A stretch of DNA of 64,000 nt from Cornus controversa (GCA_026545225.1 CM048851.1:37649956-37713955); one strand, 5' to 3'; shown: positions 36,594 to 48,744, counted from the first letter of the stretch. Program-made: numbers and translations. Notes: generated by a model from the letters alone, not told the origin.

Positions 36594-37380
36594 CTCTCCT
36601 TAAAGAAAACCACCCTTCTTAACTAACTCGACACTTGTACTGAAAAGGTAACTGTATCTAACAAAGGCATGACACACAGAGAACAATTAAAAAATCATTC
36701 TATATATTGAACGAGCCATGTAAATACAAAACACATCAACCTCAATCAGTCACAGACAAAAGAAAAGAAATAAATGGGAAACAAAATGAGTTTAACAAAT
36801 TCACAATATTGCTAAAAATATCAATGCCACTATCCAAATTTCTCTATAAGTGAATGAAAACTATGGGTCATAAAAAATCTGTTCGAATGTCACTGTCTGA
36901 GTGAAACCCAGAAATTGCTAGAAACCCTGTACTTGACACAAGTCCAAACCCCACAAGCAATCTTAAATCTCAATCCAACAGTTTGCTATCCAACCTACAC
37001 CACAATTTTATCCAACTTATCCATAAAAAAATAAACAAATATCTGAGAAAGAAACCTCAAATTGAGCCAAAAATATCCAAGAAAAAGACAAAGCCAGCTA
37101 ATGGGTTTTGATCAAACGCAACAAAATATCAAATTTAGATAAAACCCACCTCATAATTTCATTGATATTAAAAGAAATTTCATGGTGTGGATCGTCTTAC
37201 CTTGTTATACACATTCATGGAACCATCTCTGTCATCAAATCGAACCAAAAAATTAACAGATATACATTTCTGTGAATGTGTAGAGAGAGTTTTTACACAA
37301 TAAACAAGGTGGGGACTATAATAGCTTCTTGATTTAGTAAAGTGGTTAGAGGAGATCAGAGAGTCCAATCAGCCTATATT
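36594..37380 (-). other. 5' UTR exons and UTR intron of the BTB/discoidin gene
   Basis: A noncoding exon ends at 37201 with donor AAG|GTAAGA and joins an acceptor TTTTCAG just before 36639; the second exon continues 46 bp to the ATG at 36593. The first exon contains an upstream ATG (about 37218) that would read MNVYNK across the junction and stop shortly after, a short upstream ORF. The transcription start, near 37350-37400, is not precisely defined. Confidence 0.6.
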
Positions 37381-37580
37381 GGATTTTTTCGGAGATCCAC
37401 ATGAATTTATGGTTCAAAACTCGAGACTTTTACGAAACGTGTCGTCGTGTAGTGAGTGTAGTTTGTGACAACTGGCAATGAATGGCGTGCGAGACCTTCT
37501 GATCCTGATCTTTGCATCTCTCTCTATCAACGCCGAGGTATGGTGTGCGTCTGACTTGGCCAGTTAATGTAGACCGCCCA

Positions 37581-38071
37581 TAGGGATGGCAACGGGGCGG
37601 GTACGGTACGGGTTTGCCTAAATTCGTCCCCGTTCCGCTACCTTCAACACAATTATCAAATCCGTCGCGGGTTTAAAACGGGATGGAATTTCAAAATCCA
37701 TCCCCGCCCCGTTGGGAGAAACCCCACCCCGTCCCCGTTTAAAATTTTAAAAAGGGTGGAATGAGACGGGCGAGGCGGGGCCCCTCCCCACAAAATTGTA
37801 ACCACATCAAACATCAATAAAAATTGATTTTTTCAAAAAATACGAGCCTAGTGGGTAGTATCAAGTTTGATACTATTAAATTCAAAATAGTATAACCCCT
37901 GTTTAAGAAGTAAAATGATAAGATTTCACAATTAAATAGCCTATTACAGAAAATATATTTCACAACTAAATAACTTAGTAACAAGTTTGATCCAACAATT
38001 AAAGAAGTGTTAATACAAAAAAAAGATAAAATGAAAACATAAATCTTAATACAACCAAAAGTAAAATTATA

Positions 38072-38111
<40 letters not shown>

Positions 38112-38310
38112 ATATATTTATAATAATAAAATATATAGGCGGGGCGGGGCGGGTTATTATAGAGTCCCGAACCCGCCCCGTACCCGCGGCGGGTTTTGAT
38201 TTTTTTTTCCCAAACCCGCCCCTACGAAAAAAAAAATGACTCCCATACCCTCCCTAAACGGGGCAAGACGGGACGGAAACCCGGCGGGACGGACAAAATT
38301 GTCATCCCTA
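37581..38310. mobile_element. hAT-like nonautonomous element, 730 bp, with 8-bp TSD
   Basis: Terminal inverted repeats tagggatggcaa and (reverse complement of the right end) tagggatgacaa match at 11 of 12 positions. The 8-bp direct repeat accgccca flanks both sides (37573-37580, 38311-38318). Subterminal regions are GC-rich with repeated cggggcggg/cccgccccg motifs; the centre is AT-rich. No transposase is encoded. A diverged relative lies at 52903-53613 in opposite orientation. Confidence 0.88.
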
Positions 38311-38863
38311 ACCGCCCATGACAAAACACATGGGTCCACAAGCCAAATACCTTGATGTCATTTATATTAAATTTTGATCAGAGTTTTGCTAGCTCTCACA
38401 CGGATTTTGACATTATTTGACAAAGTGTAGGTTTTGTTTGATAAAATTGAAATTTTATTTAAATGTTGGACTTGTAATGATTTTTTTTTTTTATAAATAA
38501 ATTTGCTCATTTTATTCTTACGGGGGGCATCATGTATTATTCATTTAAAAATTAAAACTAAACATTTAGAAGCCTAGTTTAGTCTAATATTTTGAAGCCT
38601 TCACATTGTTCCCACTCGTGGCTTTACCTTGATAAAAGGGCTAGTTTCAACTCCACATTTGTTGAATAATGGTGTGAATCATTGTTTGGCTTAATACATT
38701 TTTCAATGGCATTTAGGCTTTGTTCTGCCGTATAAATTTAAATTCTTAAAATTGGAAAAAAAATTGTTCTTTGTTCGTGAATATTTTTTTTTTCAGTTCC
38801 ACATATTTCAATTCCAAAGTTTTAATTTCATATAACCGAACATAACCTTAGGTCATTTACACC

Positions 38864-39336
38864 TAAGGCTGCAAATGAATTGAGCTGTTCGGGCTCGGGC
38901 TTGTTAAAGGTTCGGCTCGGGCTCGTTCGTTAAGCAAACGAGTCGAGCTCGAGCTCGGTTTCTAGACTCATTTAATAAACGAGCCGAGCCCGAACAATGT
39001 TGGGCTCGGTTCGTGTAGGCTCGTGAACATAAGCTCGTTTATGTTTATGAACAAAGCTCGTTTAGAACTCATTTAGGGCTCGTAAACTCGTGATTATGTT
39101 CATGACCATAGGCTTGTGTAGGCTCATTTACGTTCACGAACAAGTTAAAAACGATCTTGAATACGAGTCCAAACGAATTTTTTTATTAAACGAGCCGAGC
39201 TCGAGCTTCTCAAAATAATGACGAGCCCGAGCCCGAGCTCAGCTTTTTGAGCTCGTCATGAGCCTGAGCATAGCCCGAGCAAGCTCACAAACGAACGAGC
39301 CCGAGCATGCTCAAGCTTGATTCATTTGCAACCTTA
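38864..39336. mobile_element. hAT-like MITE, 473 bp, with 8-bp TSD
   Basis: Termini taaggctgcaaatgaat and (reverse complement of right end) taaggttgcaaatgaat match at 16 of 17 positions; the target duplication tttacacc is perfect at 38856-38863 and 39337-39344. The interior is packed with ctcgagctcg/gggctcg motifs in both orientations, giving extensive self-complementarity. No coding capacity. Confidence 0.88.
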
Positions 39337-40095
39337 TTTACACCAGCTGTACGAAGATGGTCACATTGTGGGGAGCGAAAATGATCCTCCATGAGGTTCT
39401 TTAACTTCATTCTTATACAAGGATTCTATTCAATTATAAGTGTAAGAAGTCAATAAGAGCAAAAAAATATATATATATACATTTAATAAAAATTCTCTAT
39501 ATTAACTAACTTGTAATATAATTACAAATTCTTTGATTACAAAAATGAACTTCTAAGGTACCTATTTATGGTATGCAAGCTAAAACTAACTGTGGATAAC
39601 AATGAAACTAACTGAAATTCAACTAAAGTTTTACAAGTTAAAACACGAAAGTAATTGAAGATAATTGAATCTTTATTAATTTTATTTATAATATTAGACA
39701 ATTGAAGTTCAAGTGTCACGTGTAGAGCTAGTAAGGGACAAGGTGGCTTCAAACACGAGAGAGTGAATCTTTTGACTTGGTGTGACAGAGTTGGTTTGCC
39801 CAGTTCTCGATATGTCATGGATAATTCTAACTTTGACTACAAATAAACAAGATTTGACTTGAGAGAGACTTGGTTTAGGCCGATGACTTTGCCTGGCTAG
39901 GATCGGTTCTTCACACTCCGTTCCTCAATCCTAATTTCTTGACATGAGAGGGCTTCCAACCCTCGGACCAAATGCCCAATTTGAGTACAACCAATCAATA
40001 CTATATATGTTGGGTTCTATTAAGTGATGGATCTCTTAGAAGGGTTGGTCTATGAAAAACAATGGAGTGAATATCGGATGACAATCCGTTTGGCA

Positions 40096-40139
40096 AGCCC
40101 ACATTAGGGTTCACAATCCTGGCAACCCTAATGTGGGCT
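40096..40139. repeat. Perfect 16-bp inverted repeat (hairpin, 12-bp loop)
   Basis: agcccacattagggtt at 40096-40111 is the exact reverse complement of aaccctaatgtgggct at 40124-40139. It lies in a region between the hAT-like MITE and the tRNA gene with no recognisable gene. Confidence 0.85.
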
Positions 40140-40561
40140 CAAATCGTCGAATTTGGCTCGCCAAACCTGTTTGACGAGTTCATTACCTATGTTTTTACAC
40201 TCGGTGGTTGAGTTCAAGCAAAACTAACTTAGAGGAATCTTTGTGATATATTATTTACACTATTGTGGGTTCATTTTTCTCAATCTGGTCTTCAAGAACT
40301 TTTTTCTTATGCATGTTTAATATATAAACAAGTTGGGCTCCTTCCCAACCCCGTTTAAGATTCCCCCACAGCCCAAACTCATATTGCCAATATTATTGTT
40401 TCAATCTTAACAAGGTAACTATCTTGACGATCAATTAATTATTATTTTTTCTGTACCATATAAATTTGAATAAACATTTAAATCCTTTTCAGCTGTAAAA
40501 TGTCAAAAGTAATACCGTATTTTAGCGTATTTCATAAAAAAAAATTACAATGAAGCACAAC

Positions 40562-40634
40562 TCCGTTGTAGTCTAGTTGGTCAGGATACTCGGCTCTCAC
40601 CCGAGAGACCCGGGTTCAAGTCCCGGCAACGGAA
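40562..40634 (+). tRNA. tRNA-Glu (anticodon CUC)
   Basis: A 73-nt cloverleaf: acceptor tccgttg pairs perfectly with caacgga, discriminator A. A-box tagtctagttgg; anticodon stem ctcgg/ccgag with loop ctctcac-type centred on CTC; T arm ccggg ttcaagt cccgg with B-box ggttcaagtcc. It has no intron. It reads GAG codons and is a nuclear cytosolic-type tRNA. Caa-rich sequence (caatgaagcacaa) precedes it, as common for plant tRNA genes. Confidence 0.96.
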
Positions 40635-40636
40635 CG

Positions 40637-40647
40637 TTTTTATTTTT
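40637..40647 (+). terminator. Pol III terminator of tRNA-Glu
   Basis: Two T5 runs (tttttattttt) begin 2 bp after the tRNA, the standard RNA polymerase III stop signal. Confidence 0.85.
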
Positions 40648-42390
40648 GACAGTTATTCACTGTGTTTTGGTTAGTTCACAATATTAGATTATGTCTCTTT
40701 CTTTCTATATATTTTATCCCTTATATTTACTACACGCAATAACGTGTGCATATATAGATAGATAGGCTGATTTTCTGTGTTCTGCGGAGCAACTAAAAGG
40801 ATCAGTGAGACTTAGCATTCAGCCTATTCAGGTACTTTTTCTGCATGTAACATGTTTGATAAAAATGCTCAAAAAAAAAAACAATAAAGTGGTAAAATTG
40901 GAGTAGCCAACTGAAATTTTTGTGAACTGCTGCTTTGGACAGGATTATGATGCTTCATCAGATAGATACATCTTATGCATAACAAGCACCAACTTGGGCA
41001 GCAAAAATTCCTCTACACAATGTGTGTGAAGAAATTAAGCAAACAAGCATGCATGTTGGAGCTGCAGGTAAACAATCATTAATTTTTTTAACAAGGTACC
41101 ATCTTGTTCTTAATTTCTTCGCTCAAGGAAATTACAATAAGCTTGTGTTGGATTGACCAAATGTAGTTCAATATTTATTTTGAGTCTATCATCATTAATT
41201 GTGAAAGTCTAATCAAACTAGTTTAATATAAACTTTTATATTTTCCATGCATGAATGCAGCAAAAACACGTAAAATTCCCTTCAAAAAGAGCTACCCTAG
41301 TTAAATTAAGAGTGACTCTCCCATACCTTAAATTAAGTGTGTATTTGTAGAATTTTGGTGTCATCATACAAGGACAATTTGATTTCTTTGAAGCACAGCT
41401 ACCAGGAGATCATCTATTCTTTCTTTGTTCAAGTTTTTTTGCATCTGTTTCATGAATATGCTCTCTTTGAAGCACTACAGTTGAAGGAGACACTCTCTTC
41501 TTTTCATATGCTACGCGGTGACTCTCTTTTCTTTTCTTTTCTTTTTTTGTAGTAAATTGACTTGTTGTGGTCATTGTGCAGAGATGCTTCATCTATTTTC
41601 TAAGCACTCTACTACCTCTTTCCCTCCTATCTTCTTACTCTATGTGGCTCTTTTCCATCTCTTTCAAGAATACATTAGTAGGCTTGTGATAGTCATCATA
41701 CCAAGACACTTTCATCTCTTTCAATCTGATGAAGGGTTACTATCTTTATTGCTCTCTCTCTCTCTCTTTTCCCCTCCTCCTTAGTTATCCAAACACATAG
41801 AGAGTTAACACATCCTCTCCTCTCCTTTCCCTCATAATCGTTACCTTCTAAGGAAAAACTACCACGAAGAAACGAAGGAACAATCCAAATCGAGGGCTTG
41901 AATGAGCCAGGCAGACCAAACACACCACTCAAATATCAGAGACTTGTTCTAGAGTGACCATCTAACCAGAGAATGGGTGACCTGGTTGCAAGACCTAGGA
42001 GCCATGACAGAAGAGAAACCCATGCTTCATTCAATAGGAGATGAACATCCTCAAGGAATAATATAGCTGAGAGTTCATTGAAGAGCTTTAGAACTAGGAC
42101 AGCTTTACAACCACTATACTTTCCAATAGTTGCCTGACCACCAAGACCACTTTGGTATGGATAGCATTTGCTTCTTTTTTTCACCCCTCAAATCCACATG
42201 TGTTCTAGCACTCCGTTGTGCAATCACAAAGTCAGATTCCTAGAATGTAGCAAACAAGCACACTCTATTTCCTTTTCTGGCAGAGAACGCACACACATCA
42301 AGTGTTGAGACTTTCATTTTCATTAGTTTCTCCCCAACTGGAAGGACCCTTAAAATGCGTTTCAAAAAATTAAAAAAAAATTGAATCCCC

Positions 42391-42715
42391 ATACCAGCTG
42401 CCAGATTTTTGAATCACTGAACACTGCCGTTTATTGACGACTGCCAGCACCACTTCTTCTCTACTCATTTCATAGAAACTGGAAGCCAGTTCCCTTTCCT
42501 CATCACTTCATTCCCAAACAAAATGCATGTCAATCCCGGTACCAGCTGCCAGATTTTTGAATCACTGAATAGTTAGAATCCAAAAAATAAAATAAAACAA
42601 GCTCAACAGCACATCATTGATTGGCAGGACACCATTTATTCTCTAATCATTTCATAGAAAAGCCAATTCCTTTCTTTATCACTTCCATCCCAAACAAAAT
42701 GCATGTCAACCCCCA
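42391..42715. repeat. Degenerate direct duplication, about 150-170 bp unit
   Basis: taccagctgccagatttttg followed by aatcactgaa occurs at about 42391 and 42540. catttcatagaaa and cccaaacaaaatgcatgtca recur in the same order later in each unit, with indels between. Confidence 0.75.
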
Positions 42716-43200
42716 TGGGGAATTAACTTGAGCCCCCTCTTGCTTCCTAGAAAGAATATATAAATAAGAATAGTAAACGGATTTCATTTCTCATTGTTAT
42801 TATTAATTTTTGATTAGTAAGACAAATATTTACTGCGTGTCCCCAAGACATTTCTGGACTCTCGCACTTATGTTCCCCTAAAACCAGTCTTTTTCCAGCT
42901 TATTAAATAGTTTTATTCCTCTGATTTTGGGTTTTTCCTTAACAACTTTGAGTAATTTTCAAACACAATAAGCCCTGTATGTGTATGTTCAAGGTGGCCT
43001 TCTTTCCTTTAGATAGCAATTCCAATTGTCATCCCTGATTTAACTTAACTAGAGGTTGACTGGTTTAGCACATAATTCAAACCTGTAGTATATGATGAGG
43101 GTTAAGACCAGCAGATACTATTGCGAAGAATCAAAGGAAAAGTTTTTGAATCAAAGCAATATCAAAAGAATAATAATTATTATTCTATCAAACTAAACAT

Positions 43201-43370
43201 AAAGAAACTCATCGTTCAAAAAGAACATTAGAGGGAAACTTAAAACCCTCAACAACATCAATAACCACCACCAGATATAAACATAAGAAACTCATCCATA
43301 GTATGTTCAAAAAGAACATTAAAGGGAAACTTAAATCTCTCAACAACATCCATAGTTCAAGAACCACCAG
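43201..43370. repeat. Degenerate tandem duplication, about 82-91 bp unit
   Basis: aagaaactcatc, ttcaaaaagaacatta, gggaaacttaaa and tcaacaacatc recur in the same order from about 43202 and 43284. It is just downstream of the cyclin stop codon and may fall in the 3' flank. Confidence 0.75.
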
Positions 43371-43469
43371 GGGCAACTTATGTTGCTCAATTGCACCCCA
43401 CCCCCCACAAGTACCTTATTTACTTAATGTTAGTTACTATGATCAAAGTCATCATTGTATTCGGCCCTG

Positions 43470-46400
43470 CTAAAATCTAGCCTCTAAGAGAAAATTAGCA
43501 GGTTCTGATTTTGCAGCATAGCCATATTTAGATGTGCTATACTTCCGGTGCACACCCGTGAGTTTCCCATTGCCCGCCTTCTGATGGAAAGTAACCATCA
43601 TCTTTGAGCATTCCCTATAGAAACCAAAGAAATAGCAGATGGGTCAATACATACATTGAACTGCTAGTCATAAATTTTAATAGGTAATGGCAGAAACCAA
43701 ACCACTCACAGTAGCTGATCTTGGGCGTATTTAGTATGCCTCTCGCTGGTCGTGCTCCATTGCTTATACCCACTGAGAATGCATTGAGCAGTGAAGATTG
43801 CTGCAGCTGCTAATAGAGAAGGGGGGAACTTGAGCATTTCGTACTCAACCAGGCATAGCTCAATAATGAAGAAAGACAGAAGCTCCAGCTGGTTCAAGAT
43901 CAGAAGTAAATACTTCTCTCAGTCATTTAAGTACAAGGATCTTAGCCTATGTAAGTTAAAGAACTCCTGAATCAATATACAAACCTTTTTGTCAGATTGA
44001 GCAGCTTTAAGAAACCGCCTCATAAACACATATGGAGTGGGAACTGATAGATTAAACTGTAAAGTGTTGATCATTGATTTTTCCTGCAGGCAATCAAAAT
44101 GAATTATACATTCTAATTCTTATAATTATAAAGAAAAATAGTTAAACACAGAAATAAAAAAATGAAATCAAAATAGTCATATAAATCACCATCTCAAGCA
44201 CTTCTTTTCTGCTGTAAGCCTTGTCAGAAATCAAAATGAGATCCTCCACAACAGGAACTGAAACCTCTTCATATTTGCATGCAAGAAGCATAGCTGTCAC
44301 CCCCACAAGCTGGAGTTTCTTCCTCACTACTGGTTGGACTGCTAAGAATCTATCGATAAGATTGACGGTCAAATACAAGGTCTCATCCATCAGTTCGAAC
44401 TTGTAATGGACCTGTTCATTTAAAGGAATTGGTGGTTATAGTTAATGAGGCTGCATATTGTTTCACCTCCTGCCAATTCATTAAGCCACTAATACAACAT
44501 CTCATGTACCTCAATCAACCAGTCAATGAGAATACCCCTCATCCTCTCATTAATGTCAAATTGCTGTGCCATATAGTTTGATGAGACACAACTGGAGATC
44601 TGTATTAGTGAAGAAAAAAAATGTTATTAAAATAATTTATAATCACCCACTGATAGTCACATCATTTTTCTAATTATAGTAGAATATTATATTAATGGAT
44701 GAAGAAGTAAACCGGTAAATAAATATGTAGGGCATATCCTCCAAACAATCATAATCTAGAATGAATTTTTGCTAATTAGTGGCCCCCACATTAGTGGGTG
44801 AAAATTAGAGTTTTGCAGCCCCATTCATTCTATATTTTCTAATTATAGTAGAAAGTTATATTAATGGATGAAGAAGTAAACCAGTAAATCAATATGGAGG
44901 GCATATCCCCAAAACAATCATAATCTAGAATGAATTTTTGCTAATTTGTGGCCCCCACATTAGTGGGTGAAAATTAGAGTTTTGCAGCCCAATTCATTCT
45001 ATATTAATAATGAAGAAGTAAACCAATAAATAAATATGGAGGGCATATCCTCCAAACAATCATATCTAGAATGAATTTTTGTTAATTTGTGGCCCCCACA
45101 ATAGTGGGTGAAAATTAGAGTTTTGCAGCCCATTTTGTGAGTTAATCTTTTCTTGTGAGCAATAGTTAGTTGGAAAAATCACACATTTTCATATCGGATT
45201 TCAGAGAGCCTTTCACAACTCTTTTGATAGAACAATACTAAACATTCTGAACTCCGAATTCTGAATGTTCTCAAAGGTTGGGCTCACCACTGCAAATAGG
45301 TAAGTTGGGGACCATCACCTCTCTCTCACATTCTAAATTCGGAGTTCAGAGAGCCTATCACTACTCTTTTGATAGAGTAATGATACACACTCTGAACTCC
45401 AAATTCCAAACATGAGAGAGAGGTGGTGGGGCTCACAACTGCTAATTGGTGTTTCTCCTTTTTGATATTATAGGTATGGCTTGTTACCATTCAAAGCATA
45501 GTAAAAGGTGTCATCATACCTACAATACCAAAAAGTTGGGCAGGGGCCTCTATGTGTTTGCAAAAGAAAATTACATACGGTTGCTACAAGTCCACTGAAC
45601 CTTCTTCTTAGTGTTACTTTTAAAAATTCAAATCCATTGAAAAAAAACGTGTCCATTATTGTTGTTGCTATAGTTCAAATATATATATACTCCATGAATT
45701 CAAGAGAGAAGAAAGGAAGGCTCGACACTTGACAATCATTTTATCTATCTGCTGTCAGCATGTTCATCTCTCTCTCTCTCTCTCTCTCTCTCTTCTTATT
45801 CAAGTATTTTCCTCTTCTTTTTTAGGTTATTTATTCTTTCCTTAAGTTCTATATTATATCAAACAAATATAATGAATGTTTCTAGCTCCACCCCTGAAAC
45901 CATAACCTAACCCCTTAGTTAGTTACTCGTAGGAAAAGAATTTGACCCATAAAATAGGCTGCAAAAATCCAACTCACACAAACACAATGCGAGACACACA
46001 AATATTACCAAAACTAAAAAATATTATTGGCTAAGTTTAAGTATAAAAGCGATCTTTTATTGTGTGTTGGCCAACCATTAGCACACAACAACCAAGAGAG
46101 AGAAATGCATCTATTCTCATGGCCAAAAACCTCATGCATAAAAGAATTTCAACAATCCATTCAGTTCAAATATATTTGGATTTTGGATCAAATTCTTTTA
46201 GTTAATACTTAATAATTTGGAAATGATCCTCTAAAAAAATTACAATAAGCATCACAAATCTATTGAGAAAAAAATATGCAGTAACAAATCAAAACTCAAA
46301 TTATTAATAGTTAATTGAGACAACAAAATTCATCAATTTCAGCAATAATAACAGTGGTTACAAAGAAAAGGCAAGGTTTTCCAAATAATGAATGTAAGTA

Positions 46401-47554
46401 GGGTAGAAATTCTACATCACCTCTGCTTTCCTGTAGTGTGCATATATATCATCTATATACTCCACAACTGCAAGTGGGTTCTTCTTATCACTGCTGTCTA
46501 TTTCCACAACTGGCTCTTCAGCAATATCTTCCATTTCAATCTCCTCCTACAAAAAGTTAGAACATTGATTATACTCTGGTTTATAAAAAAGGTCAATACC
46601 AAGCTCTGAAGATCTAATGAAGAGAGAGTGTATCCAAAATACCATCCGATCTATCTCCTCCAGCATTGCTTCTGTGTGCTGCACAAACATTGGCACATGG
46701 TGGTCGGAAGCTGCCTTGTAGTCATCCACGTCTGTGATGGCACAATCTTCTGATGCACTTGGATTTGATACAGATTGGACCAGCTTCTTTGTTTCCTATT
46801 TGTATAAGATTTATGTATACTTCAATAAAAATAAAAAATAATAAATAAATAAAAACTTTCTTGTACTTTTTTTAACAATGAAAGTACCTCAGGTAATGGT
46901 TGCTGCTGCTTACTAGCCATTTGTGCAGCAAACTTCCTAAAGAAACCACAATGAACAAACACAGAGCTCAATGAGAACATAAAATTCTGCTAGCTAACAC
47001 CAAAATCCTCAGAACCAACAACAATAAGATACTATAACAGACCTAGTAATCGGTCGATGAGCTGGAATGGGCGGGTGGTTCTTATTAGGGATTGCATGTT
47101 TTCTGAAGATTAAAGATGACAAAGGTCAACATGGTTTATTTGAAAAAAGAAGAAGAAACCCCTGATGAACTATCAATGAAAAGGTTGAACAATCAAAGAA
47201 AAGGGTGTTAGAAATTAAAATTACTCTGACAATCCTCCTCTCTTGTTGACTGCACATGGGTAAGATGGAGCTCCGACTACATTCCAGTCGATGGTACTCA
47301 ACGCTCTCCGGTTTTGTCCGATCCCCACTGCGAACTTCCCACCTCCGGCGCGTAATCCCACTATGGATTATCATTTAAAATTTCATTTATTAAGTAAAGG
47401 TCTTGCAGCTAAATCTAAAGATATAAACCAAATGGGTCAATTGCACACACCAATCCAAGAGAAGGGACTAATTCAGAACTGGTTCAAAATTCAAATTACC
47501 TTGAATATTTGAGGGCCTGATCTCGCCCGGATGATTCTCGTCTGATCCAACCAT
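43470..47554 (-). CDS. CYCB2: B2-type mitotic cyclin
   Basis: Regulatory subunit of cyclin-dependent kinase at G2/M, degraded through APC/C. Eleven exons (minus): 47554-47500, 47360-47225, 47102-47043, 46936-46888, 46795-46643, 46546-46421, 44599-44510, 44411-44190, 44083-43985, 43888-43710, 43614-43470; all GT-AG and in phase, 1314 bp, 437 residues. A destruction box [10 protein letters not shown] lies at 35-44. The cyclin box contains [53 protein letters not shown] and [13 protein letters not shown] (about 195-297). The C-terminal cyclin fold includes [20 protein letters not shown] and ends in [20 protein letters not shown], the typical CYCB2 tail. Intron 6 is 1.8 kb and repeat-filled. B2 subfamily is clear; the number within it is not. 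Confidence 0.95.
44669..45137. repeat. Three tandem copies of a 140-170 bp unit in cyclin B2 intron 6
   Basis: Copies start at about 44669, 44838 and 45001 (gaagaagtaaacc at 44701, 44870, 45012). Each contains gagggcatatcc-type, aatctagaatgaatttttg and gtgggtgaaaattagagttt blocks. The first two are offset by 169 bp; the third has lost about 27 bp at its start. Confidence 0.9.
45195..45440. repeat. Mixed direct/inverted repeat cluster in cyclin B2 intron 6
   Basis: tctgaactccgaattc (about 45248) has an inverted partner aaattcggagttcaga (about 45336). tttcagagagcc and actcttttgatagag/a recur directly in both halves. The cluster could fold into an imperfect hairpin of about 200 bp. No clear transposon ends were found. 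Confidence 0.6.
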
Positions 47555-48033
47555 TTTGACTATCTACAAAGAATGAGAAACCCATTAAACCCCACCCAAA
47601 GAAATAAGAACCCAAAATAGAAGAACATCAAAAACTCATCACAATCAAAAAGCAGTTCTTTGTAACAATTCAAATTAAAAGGATAAAAAAACAATCAACA
47701 AATTGAGATCAACAAATCTGACAGAGTTCATAAAATCAAAAACAACCTACAATCAAGAATCCCTTTCAATTTAACAAGTCAAAAAATGGAGCGAAATTGT
47801 CCCCTGATGGTCTCGAAGAAGAATAGAGAGACTACCCAGAGAGCTCCATCAAATCAAGCAATAGAGTGATTGATCTTGAAGTCTCTCTCTCTCTCTATCT
47901 ATCCTGGTTCTTTAGGTTTTGGGGCACATCAAGAAAAGAAGAAAATCTGAAGAAGAGAAACTGGAATCCTGATAAGCGAAATTGGATCGTAAACAGCGGA
48001 TATATGTCCGCACATGCCTCTTCATTTTTAAAA

Positions 48034-48107
48034 ACAACGGCTAGTAAATCTCAGCCGTCCAGTCTTTTGAGATGAAAAGTCGCGTTGGTCGTATGGTATA
48101 ACGGTTA
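48034..48107. promoter_or_regulatory. Two MSA-like (AACGG) motifs upstream of cyclin B2
   Basis: acaacggcta at 48034-48043 and tataacggtta at 48097-48107 both contain the AACGG core of the mitosis-specific activator element bound by three-repeat MYB proteins in plant B-type cyclin promoters. They lie about 480-550 bp upstream of the ATG. Function is inferred from motif and gene identity. Confidence 0.5.
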
Positions 48108-48744
48108 CCTCGCTTTCAATTATATTATAAATATATTATCTTACAATATAATCTTCACTTGTTTAAAAAAGAAAAAAAAACTATATAATCTTCATATTAA
48201 TACACAAGTCTTTAAAGAGCGTGTTATATTAAAAGCCCATATTTTGGATAAATTAATTAATTAATACGAACAAGGTGACAGACAAGCCATCTGAATCACA
48301 ATCTTGCCCTGACACGTTGCAAGAAATTAATTTCTTTAATTAAAGGGAGAATGTATTAGGACACGTGGCTTCACCGGATCAGCTTTTATATTTAAATTCT
48401 GACCCACTTTTTTTTTTATCTTAATCACCCCTTATTATCTTAGGCTTTTTAAGCTACAATGCGCTCTTCACCACTAGGAGCTTCTCTTCTGACACGTACC
48501 GCATTCCAGTCACAAATAAATCTCTTCCAGTACTGCTGATTTGAACATGGAGTGTTAATTTTATTTTTATTTTATATTAGACATACTCTGAGCATAATTA
48601 GGATGTCAATAGGACATGTTCGTGACAAAAACTCTTTTCTCAAATTCGTAAAATAATATATATATTTTTTCCAAATTCGTCCCGCCTCACTTTGATTCGA
48701 AGAGATGGCGGATTTGAAACACTCCATACATATAATTTAAAAAT

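Larger units (their letters stand above)
40648..43469. other. Intergenic region between tRNA-Glu and cyclin B2
   Basis: No supported gene. The region 41337-41780 is pyrimidine-rich with short overlapping frames and repeated tctttgaagca and tcatctctttcaa motifs. A degenerate duplication spans about 42391-42715, and another spans about 43201-43370 just 3' of the cyclin gene. Both are listed separately. Confidence 0.55.

Noticed and set aside
40096-40139. Perfect hairpin as a known microRNA precursor
   Set aside because: The arms do not match any conserved plant microRNA that I recognise and the stem is only 16 bp; kept only as an inverted repeat.
41337-41932. Cluster of small frames on both strands between the tRNA and cyclin genes
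   Set aside because: Frames overlap in several phases, are pyrimidine-driven and show no motif; no splice model gave a sensible protein.
48078-48120. Possible tRNA (gttggtcgtatggtataacggttacctcgctttcaat)
   Set aside because: It resembles a tRNA 5' half with an A-box-like segment, but there is no T arm, no matching acceptor strand and no B-box; AT-rich DNA follows at once.
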